64,000 nt of DNA from the NCBI GenBank assembly GCA_948567375.1, contig OX419760.1, positions 12,834,001 to 12,898,000 on the forward strand, given 5' to 3'. This DNA is from Lunularia cruciata. Lineage: Eukaryota > Streptophyta > Marchantiopsida > Lunulariales > Lunulariaceae. Positions 56,831-64,000 of the stretch are shown piece after piece. Every line of letters starts with the position of its first letter. The first letter of the stretch is position 1. The position numbers and the translations under genes are program-made. Under the pieces are notes generated by a model that did not search any database, was not told the DNA's origin, and saw only the letters and a program-made list of their open reading frames with translations.

Positions 56831-57769
56831 GAAAGAAAAATTGGATCAACAGAATTGAAATCATCATGCATGGGAGGGAGATTGAGTAAAAGTTTAACCT
56901 TTTGTAGGATGGTGACTTTCTAGTGGTCAAAAATACCTGTGGTGCCCAATATGGCTTTGTAATAAAGAACAAAATTACGAACACAAGTTTGAATTGCAAT
57001 GAAAGTAGAGGGGGGAGAGGTGGGCAAAATCCGAAACTTTGTTCTTGTAGAGAAGAGAAGTGAAAGGTTGGTGGAAGGTAAAATGTGAAGCGATGCTGTA
57101 ATGACATGCCCGTGTGAGGGGTTAATGAAACTTGGATGTTGAAGACAACTGTAGGGAGAAGGAGGAGAAGAAAAATGTGATAATTTCCATGAAAAGGAGG
57201 CAAAGTTAAAGTGTAAACGGCCTAGCGTTTTACCATACTTAAAAGCAACAATGGGGATAGTAAAAGGAGTACTTGGAGGTAAAGTTTATAAAACTTCTGG
57301 ATCTCTCAACAAAGCTTGTAAACGGACCTTGTCTATCTCCTTAGAGGTGAAAGGGAAAATGAGAAGGGTGGGACAAATGTCTGGAGTGGATCTACGATGC
57401 AAGAGGTATGGAGACAGGAAGAGAAAAAGGCATTTGAGGAGTGTAGTGATATCCGCTTCAGTCCTAAGTAAAACCACTAAAGGAGTAGTTTTACGGACGT
57501 GAATAATCCTCAACAAATTACAAATGCAAAAATGTGCGAGAGAGGAGTCAGAGAGGGTATCAGAGTCAAACAAGAAAAATAGATGAGAAATACGATGGAG
57601 GTAATCTTGATAGGCATATCTTCTAGAAATGGGAAATTTGGCCATAGGGGATGTTGAAAGAGGAGAAAGAGTCCCGGAAGAAGAAACAAAAGGGGTGACA
57701 GAAGAGAGGAGAAGTGTAGTTGCGCTCATAGTACACCGATAGTCGATGCAGATACTCTGCCATGAACGT
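56831..57769 (-). pseudogene. Linker between endonuclease and RT
   Basis: The minus strand is open for 174 codons (57286-57810). It continues through YSCLQHPSFINPSHGHVITA (about 57145-57085) and a basic stretch towards RT. In N-terminal-endonuclease Penelope-like elements a short domain with a CxC motif joins the two enzymes. Here YSC occupies a plausible site; Tyr (TAC) is one transition from Cys (TGC). That interpretation is inference. Confidence 0.55.
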
Positions 57770-58102
57770 TGTACCCACGAGGAGCTCAACAATTGAGGAG
57801 ACGGATCCAAACAAGCTCCTCCAGGTTAGCAAAATCTCTAAAACTAGTACTTGGAGGTACCTAGACCATAGGGAACAGAAGGAAGTCATTAAACCTGAAT
57901 TTGGCCATCATGGCCATCAAGGGAGTAAAGTTGAAGGCAGAAGACCAAAGAACAGAGAGAGACTTCCCCAAACGGCAGTGTTGTTGAAATCTTCAAAAAG
58001 CAGACCCGCAGTTTGGCCCACATAGCATTTGCCATTATGCAAGGAATAAATGATATAGATAACGCCCAAGTCATATAAGGGGTGAAGAAACAAAACCTGT
58101 CA
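57770..58102 (-). pseudogene. GIY-YIG endonuclease domain
   Basis: GVIYIIYSLHNGKCYVGQT (58066-58010) is a GIY-YIG signature with the spacing of about ten residues between the two halves that the superfamily shows. After a one-base frameshift near 58000, RFQQHCRLGKSLS follows. ANLEELVWIRLLN (about 57830-57795) then provides the expected metal-binding Glu, and APRGYNVHG closes the domain; a TGA separates the last two. An in-frame TGA at 58100-58102 lies just upstream, and the preceding frame is open from ATG at about 58237 (MMVLELEVELSSL). The nuclease would nick target DNA to prime reverse transcription. Confidence 0.8.
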
Positions 58103-58240
58103 TGAATGGCAAAATCTCAAAGTCCTTAAGTGCTGCAGAATGGGATCCGGTTCTGTAGAAAAATGACTGGTGAGCAAACGTGTCCTGATTGTGGGCCAAT
58201 CAATTAAGCTACTGAGCTCCACTTCCAAGACCATCATTTA

Positions 58241-58879
58241 AAAGGAGTAATGCCTTTACCATGGTAGACTCATGTGTGAATGGTGTTGCAACTAATAATC
58301 ATGTTGGTACCTCAATGGTATTTTGGGTTGGTAGAAGATGCTAAACTAGACCTTACAAGGTGAGATTTTCCAAACTTTGTTCCAGAGTGAACCCTCTTTA
58401 GTACATTGAGTTTAAAGCAATTTATGTTTTAAGTAGTATCTATGATTCATAGATATAACAAGACCTATGAAGTTGGACAAAAAAGTTCCTTAATGATATG
58501 CTTGCAATGAATACTACAACATGGAGACGATGCAAAAGGAGAAATAGAGAAAGGCAAAGAAATATGTAATTCATGAAGCACTTATTTTTATTACCATAAC
58601 AATAAGCTATCACAAAGCTAGAAAAGAGATTGTAAAAGAATGTCATACCTTGTACAATGGGTAAATTTTACTAGCTATAATGGTTACAATTTTTATGCTT
58701 TGATGCTTATACCACTAAACAAGTTCAACAAGCATGTATGAATTTCAACCAAAAAACAATGTACAATAAGGATTCTACATTGTAATAAGCTTCTTTATTG
58801 CACAATTCTACAAAAGAAGATTGAGTTTGAGAGTGGAGTAAGTGTTGGATTCCTTGGAAAGAGATGCTTGATGAGACTT
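58241..58879. other. Unassigned DNA between two retroelements
   Basis: No domain or repeat recognised; short frames only. Confidence 0.3.
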
Positions 58880-60235
58880 TCTAGGAGTTTGTCTAGACAA
58901 TTTTCCCTGATCTTTTTCATCTTAGAATGTTTGGCTACAAAGCATATGTGCATGTTTTTAGAACTTATGCAACAAGCTTGATGAATTTTCTAAAGCCTGC
59001 AACTTCATTGGTTACTTAAAATAGACCAAAGGCTATAGGTAAAAAGGTCCACTAAAGCAGATCTTCACTAGTTGAGATGTAAATTTTGATGAGGTTAAGA
59101 TTGGATCCCAATGCCTAGTCTAAAGAAGGAAAAAAGAGCCTCTAATATCACATCATGTGGTCAGTTTGAGTTCCAAAGCAATCAATCTAGATGTCTCAAT
59201 TCCAAAGGAGGATTTTACACAAGGGACCAATACTCATGTTCAACTTGGATCAAAAAGCCTTTAGCTAGACTTGCTTGTATGTGTTGTGTAACTTATGGAT
59301 GCTTGAGGTGACTGACAACAAAGAACCTTGTAGCATTCAATAACCTTTGGGATTTAAGATTGATTCAAAGCAATGAATGAGGAATATAATATAGGAGGGG
59401 GTGGTTGAGGTGATAGCCAATGAAGAACCTTGCAACATTCAATAAGCTTTGGGATTTTTGATTGATTAAAGCAATCAAGGAGGAATATAATATGGGAGGA
59501 GGGTGATTCAGGGAGGTTTATTGGTCAATTCTATGGATTTTTTAAGTCATATACCTATAACTTTTAAGGTACCTATAAAAAGAATCAGGCTTGTTTATGA
59601 ATGTTGTTTTAAAACTTTAGGCTTTCATGAAAAAATTTTACATGTAAAATTCTATATGGCTATAGAAAATTTCTTGTTAAATTCAAGTACTTCATGCATT
59701 GCTACCCGTAACACTTTTATGAATTACTTGTAAGATATTTTATAGCAAATTACAAGTACCCTTAAACTCCTAAGTGAAATTCTCAAATGTGTTAATAGAA
59801 AATAAGACTTGGTCACTCATCTCTCTACCTCTTGACCTCTTGAGATGAAGCCAAAAAGCGCCAAGTTGGTATTAAAGACTAATTACCTACTTGATGATTT
59901 GATAATTAGGTACAAATCAAGACTTGTTGCAAATATTGTAATCCTCACTTCTTGCAAAAAAAAGTGAGGATTATGATGATAACTTTAACTTTGTTGTCAA
60001 GATGAATTTTATCACAGTGGTCCTGGTTGTTGCATAATTTCAAGAGTAGAAGGTTTGGCAACTACATATCAAGAATGCACTTTTTAATGGTTATGTCCAA
60101 GAAAAGGTTTATATTTTGCAACCAAAAGGATTTTAAAAGGAAAGGAAGAGCAAGTTTGAAAATTTCACAAAGTGCTCTATGGACTAAAATAGCTCCTAGA
60201 GCTTATTTTATAAGAAACAACACCTTTCTAAAGGA
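58880..60235 (+). pseudogene. Ty1/copia integrase tail and reverse transcriptase relic
   Basis: An integrase C-terminal motif LRMFGYKAYVHVFR (about 58920-58965) is followed by the EPxxxxQAL...W..A...EY region, present twice in tandem (59316-59400 and 59420-59500: EPC(S/N)IQ and LGF). From 59950 the copia RT start is clear: YDDNFNFVVKMNFI, then KVWQLHIKNALFNGYVQEKV and YILQPKGF (about 60050-60130). The frame then continues to CSMD and the RT is cut at about 60235 by LTR X copy 2. Stops are frequent; the element is dead. Confidence 0.75.
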
Positions 60236-60239
60236 TAGA

Positions 60240-60749
60240 TCTAAAAGACCAAGACCAAGACCAAGACCAAGACCAAGGAGAGAAATAGAAGAATGGAAGT
60301 CTTGACTAGGAGATTACATGGGAACACTTGAATGAGGGAAACTCCAAATGCCTAGTATGAACATGGGCTTTGGTATTTATAGAGAAATATATAAGGGTCT
60401 TGAGAAGCTTCCTCAAAGCCACTCCCTTAGAGTGCAAGTCAAGTTAACCCAGAAGCTTCTCAAGAAGTTTTTTTCTACAAGCCACCTCCTTGGTGTGCAA
60501 GCTAAGCTAGCCAGTAAGGGTCCCAAGAAGCTTCCTTCTAGAAGCTATCTAGTTGGCGTGCAAGCTAAGCTAGCCTGGAAGCTTCTCAAGAAGTTTTCTG
60601 CTATAAGTCATCACTTGACATGCACATTACCCAATACTTGGAAGGTACCAAGTAGCTTCTAGATGCTTATAGAATATTCTAGGCTAATTAAGCCTCTTTG
60701 CTACTTAATTAGTCTTGATTAACTTGTTGGTAAACTCCATATTGTTACA
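60240..60749 (-). repeat. LTR family X, copy 2
   Basis: In minus orientation it begins TGTAACAATATGGAG at 60749 after a polypurine tract and a chromodomain relic, as in copy 1. It contains five or more AAGCTTC words in an imperfect tandem arrangement (CAAGAAGCTTCC, GTGCAAGCTAAGCTAGCC). Its distal end holds an (AAGACC)n tract at 60247-60277. Confidence 0.75.
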
Positions 60750-60911
60750 TATTCCCTCACCGCAAGTTGGTGACGTCTTTGTCACCATTGAAGCTTCAAA
60801 CTCCTAAATAGCCATTTTTGGATTCTGGAGATGAGAAAGAGATTCCCAAGTGGCATCATGAAGGGGATACCCTTTCCAAAGGATCATGTACTCAATATAT
60901 TGTTAGCAACC
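60750..60911 (-). pseudogene. Chromodomain relic (chromovirus integrase end)
   Basis: Minus-strand translation reads QYIEYMILWKGYPLHDATWE then SLSHLQNP, the second half of a chromodomain (YLVKWKGY...TWEP). The polypurine tract GTGAGGGAATA (60750-60760) and LTR X follow. The first half of the domain was displaced by the family-Y element inserted at 60911/60912. Confidence 0.75.
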
Positions 60912-61593
60912 TGTGAGCCGGCATGTCTCTCACTTAGGATGAACCTCTAATTGTTATTATGGTAGCGCACCATGGAATAAGAAGGCAAGGAACCCCAACT
61001 CCATTATACTCCTCCAAAGTTAACACTCCAAGACTCAAACCATTGCTTATTAGAGAACTCAATGAGAGAAAGATAGTTTCAAATGAAAGGATGATGAGTA
61101 CCTCCTCACACCTAGTTTATATACTTGTGAAATAGTTATGCACCAAAGTTACTTATTACTAGAGTAACTCAATTTACTAAGCTTTAAAGTCAAATAAAGT
61201 CAAAAAGCTAAACAAATATCTATACTCATGGGAATATTCTTTTAAGCATGTGGTCTTATCTTGACCGAAACATTAAGTCAAGGATTCTTTCACATGGGCT
61301 ATCCTTGGACTATAGAAGAATCCAAAACAAAAAGGCTTGTGGATCCAAGAGTTCTCAACTCTTTCCTCAAAGCCAAACACCTAGGAATAATACCAAGTCA
61401 ATACACTAGAATCCAAAATAGTGGTGCTCATCTTTTCCACTTCCTCTAAAGGAAGGTCCCATCTATGTTAGCTATGACTAACTTAAGCTAATCATGACTA
61501 ATCCTTTATCTCTATATAAATAATAGCTCTCAAGTATTTGTAATACCAAGCTAAATATCATAATACCACACACATGCACAAATGGATTTTACA
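60912..61593 (-). repeat. LTR family Y, copy 3 (3' LTR)
   Basis: Minus orientation TGTAAAATCCATTTGTGCATG (61593) to GCCGGCTCACA (60912), 682 bp, TG...CA. It is the 3' LTR of the gypsy that fills the rest of the window and is inserted into an older chromovirus. Confidence 0.85.
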
Positions 61594-61604
61594 TTTACCC
61601 CCGG
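61594..61604 (-). promoter_or_regulatory. Polypurine tract of the family-Y element
   Basis: The minus strand reads CCGGGGGTAAA directly before the LTR start TGTAAAATCC. Confidence 0.75.
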
Positions 61605-62754
61605 ATTAAATTTTCACTTTGTCCTCAAAGTGAAGGTCTCTCTATTTTCTATGATATATCTTCAACTTATCATGGTTAATCATACCAAAGTGTCTTCCTC
61701 CCAACTCCTTGAGATCATAAGTGTAATTGCCTCACACCTTCTCCATTATGAAAGGTCCAAAGTACTTAGGCAAAAACTTCTTTTGCACTCTCTTGAATCA
61801 AATGGAATCTAACAACATTACCCAATCACCTTCTTTGAAAGGCTCCACCTTCTTCTTGCCTTGCCTCTTGTCATAGCTCTCCTTTTGTTTCCTTTGGGCT
61901 TGCTCCACTCAAACCATAGCAACTGCTCTTGCATCTTCCAATTCCATGAGTTGATCTTTCCTTGACTTCTTTGCATCACCTCCTTGTGCTTTCTTCAATC
62001 TCCTATTGATGTTTTGGAAGGTAGGAAGATCAAAGTGAATAGGTAAGGTAGACTCAATACCATATACCAATTGAAATGCATAATATCTGGTGGAAGTCTT
62101 CATGGTTGTCCTATACTCCCACAAAACTGCATGAATCCTCTTATCTCAATGATGTTTAGCCCTCTCCATTTCTGCATCATTGGCCAACATCATGCACAAA
62201 GTTTGATTGGTTCTCTCTGCCAAGCCATTGGAATTTGGCTTATAGGATGTGGTTACACTATGTGTGATAGGGAAATGTCATAGCATGGCTGTAGTGATGA
62301 TTCTTGTAAACTCTCCTCCTCTGTCTGAAATTGACTCCAAAGAGCATCCAAACCTAGTGATATTGTGTTCATAAAGAAATCTACCAACTACATTTTCATT
62401 CTTGCTCCTCAATGGTCTAGCCTCAACCCACTTGGTAAGGTAATCAGTAACTACCATAATGTACCAATTGTTCCTTGGGGTTCTATTGAGAGGACCTACA
62501 AAATTAATTCCCCACTTCTCAAGGTGTCCTAGCAATGGAATTGTTCTAAGTGGTGGAGTGGAAGTAGACTTTCTAGCAAAAGCTTGAAAAACATGACAAG
62601 TTTTGCAATAATCAAGATTATCCTTGAAAATCCTTCTCTTATGGTAACCTGCATCTAGAATCTTGAAAGCAATCACCTTTCCTGCAAAGTGTTCTCCACA
62701 CAATAAACCTTCATGAAACTCCTTTATGAGTAGGATACACTCTTCCTTACCCAC
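61605..62754 (-). pseudogene. Ty3/gypsy integrase, family Y
   Basis: The HHCC domain (FHEGLLCGEHFAG...CKTCH, about 62720-62580) and the catalytic core WGINFVGPLNRTPRNNWYIM (first Asp replaced by Asn in this copy) with VVTDYLTKWVEA are open in a 158-codon frame. SDRGGEFTR holds the second Asp (near 62325). WEYRTTMKTSTRYYAFQLVYG (62120-62060, quoted here in part) follows the core. The C-terminal module with FLPKYFGPFIMEKV and a final INHDKLKIYH ends near 61650. No chromodomain is present, so it is a non-chromovirus lineage. Confidence 0.85.
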
Positions 62755-63461
62755 TGCTCTTTGAAGTAGACCATTTGCTCCTTAGTAAAAAGAATATCCT
62801 CCACCATTGTGTAAGGTCTAGATCTTGCTGCAAGGGCCTTCCTCTCCCTAGCATGCATCCCTTCTGGACAGTTACCTCTTGTCACAAAATTCACAATCTC
62901 CTTATACTCCATTGGAACTTCTTGAGTGATTGAGATTATCATGAGCTCCTCATTTGGGAAGGAATCATCCACTGGATCATCTCCATCATGATCATAGGCC
63001 CTAGATAACAAATAAGCATTTTCATGTTTCTTTCTTGGCCTATCCTCAATGGTGTAGTCATACTTAGACAAGAGTATCATCCACCTTGCTAACCTCCCTT
63101 CCATATTAGGCTTGTTGAAGATGTACTTCAAAGCCTTTTGATCTATGATAATTATGGCTTTCCCTCCAATCAAGTAGTATCTAAACTTCTTGAGATCAAA
63201 GATCAATGCCAACCCTTCTCTTTTTGTGATAGAGTAGTTCTTTTCTGCTGAAACCATCTGCCTACTAGCATAAGCTATTGGATGATCATGCCCATCTTGG
63301 TCTAATTGACTAAGAGTCAATCTGATAGTTACATAAGAAGCATCAGTGTAGAGGATGAAAGACTTACTCCAATTAGGTTTAGCAAGAATTGGAGCTACAA
63401 TAAGGGATTGCTTGAGCTCCTCAAAAGCTTTGAGAGCCTCCTTGTCTTCCAAAATGACCAT
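62755..63461 (-). pseudogene. RT connection and RNase H, family Y
   Basis: A 245-codon open frame (62724-63461) contains EALKAFEELKQSLIVAPILA, then FILYTDASYVTIRLTLSQLD, AYASRQMVSAEKNY, ITKREGLALIF, IIDQKALKYIF and ENAYLLSRA. These are the Ty3/gypsy RNase H landmarks in order. The HENAYLLSR ending matches NxxADxLSR with the final Asp changed. It is among the best preserved gypsy genes in the window outside the methyltransferase element. Confidence 0.88.
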
Positions 63462-64000
63462 CTAATCTACATCCTTCTTTATGTAGATGGTCAATGCATA
63501 AGCCTTGTTGGAAAATGAGAAGATGAACCTCTTATAGTACCCAACCATCCCCAAGAATTGTCGTAACTTTGTCAAGCTTGAAGGGAATAGAAGGTCTAAG
63601 ATTTTCCTGAACTTCTCAAGATCAACAGCTATTCCATCCTTGGAGATGATGTGCCCTAAAAGTAGACCTTCTTCATATCCAAAAATGTACTTCTCTGGGT
63701 TGAGTGATGCATTTGCCTCATCCAAGCATTGAAAGACCTTGATTAGGTGCTCAAAGTGCTCCTCCTTGCTCCTATAGACACAAAAGTCATCAATGAAGTC
63801 TCTCACAAATTTCCCAATGAAAGATTCAAATACTTTTTCATGAACCATTGGAATGTGCTTGGAGCATTGCAAAGCCCAAAAGGCATGACCTTGAAAGCAT
63901 AAGTTCTCCAAGGTGTGCTGAATGTGGTGAGTTGTTGATGCTCTGGTGCAATCTTGATTTGGTTATACCCACTATAACCATCTCCAAAATTGTACCTCTC
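63462..64000 (-). pseudogene. Reverse transcriptase, family Y, cut by the window edge
   Basis: RDFIDDFCVYRSKEEHFEHL (about 63800-63740) is motif C with the box FIDD. FGYEEGLLLGHIISKDGIAV and LRQFLGMVGYYKRFI follow. Motif B and the region before it (YSGYNQIKIAPEHQ) are readable at 63970-63880 after a frameshift. The rest of pol and the 5' LTR lie beyond 64000. Confidence 0.85.

Larger units (their letters stand above)
53560..58240 (-). mobile_element. Penelope-like retroelement with GIY-YIG upstream of RT
   Basis: A minus-strand element starts near 58237 (tandem ATG codons). It reads through a short N-terminal region, a GIY-YIG endonuclease (58081-57770), a linker and a Penelope-type reverse transcriptase (about 56800-55385). 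A repeat-rich, non-coding region to 53560 follows. No LTR, RNase H or DDE integrase accompanies it. Penelope-like elements have an RT related to telomerase and use GIY-YIG nuclease to nick the target. Order EN then RT is typical of the Naiad/Chlamys clade, reported from invertebrates, green algae, spike mosses and slime moulds. Several frameshifts and stops show the copy is dead. Ends are approximate; they are taken from repeats shared by 53560-53640 and 55140-55215. Confidence 0.78.

Noticed and set aside
55385..58102. LINE or group II intron for the RT at 55.4-56.8 kb
   Set aside because: The K-FHK...RFI, GTPMGTPCA and YVDD motifs with an upstream GIY-YIG fit Penelope-like elements; no AP endonuclease or intron structure was found.
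1..64000. tRNA, rRNA, CRISPR, bacterial promoters or operons
   Set aside because: No cloverleaf with consensus boxes, no rRNA core and no regularly spaced repeats were seen; the content is eukaryotic retroelements.

Overview
The window looks like intergenic DNA from a large, repeat-rich plant nuclear genome. I see no ordinary host gene, tRNA, rRNA or CRISPR array. Almost everything I can assign is retroelement: Ty1/copia, chromodomain Ty3/gypsy, non-chromodomain Ty3/gypsy, many solo or truncated LTRs, and one Penelope-like element. Most are AT-rich and full of stops and frameshifts, and they are nested in each other. A gymnosperm, perhaps a conifer, would fit this slow-turnover pattern, but the taxon is inferred and a fern or other large-genome plant is not excluded.

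Layout. 1-13485: old copia and gypsy pieces, LTR fragments, a low-complexity tract with a perfect hairpin (6514-6570), and the end of a chromodomain element (9740-10665). 13491-23434: a far younger, GC-richer Ty3/gypsy element on the minus strand, flanked by the 5-bp duplication TGGTT. 23435-26560: a decayed minus-strand reading frame of unknown function that this element interrupted. 26577-36250: a gypsy pol relic split by a 2.2-kb LTR (family S), with a second S copy to its left. 36263-43115: two inverted family-Y LTRs, gag relics, and a family-Z LTR with a primer-binding site. 43120-47830: a solo LTR (W) inside a decayed gypsy. 47834-53560: further S copies and a large inverted repeat. 53560-58240: a Penelope-like retroelement. 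58880-64000: copia pol, chromodomain and LTR X remains, then the 3' half of a family-Y gypsy cut by the window edge.

Two things stand out. First, the 13491-23434 element encodes, in order, gag, zinc knuckles, aspartic protease, a C5-cytosine DNA methyltransferase, reverse transcriptase, RNase H, integrase and a canonical C4HC3 PHD finger at the extreme C-terminus, where chromoviruses carry a chromodomain. It therefore once carried both a DNA-methylation writer and a putative histone-tail reader. Its two 449-bp terminal repeats differ at 10 positions, all transitions. Its termini read B-internal-A-B-A, which looks like a circularly permuted two-LTR form. Deleting it with one copy of the target duplication reopens the reading frame it interrupted.

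Second, the Penelope-like element at 53560-58240 has a GIY-YIG endonuclease motif upstream of its reverse transcriptase. This is the permuted order described for the Naiad/Chlamys clade, not the C-terminal order of the Penelope-like elements known from conifers.

All coding relics carry disabling lesions, so this window itself encodes no intact element. All family assignments are by eye from motifs; no database search was possible.
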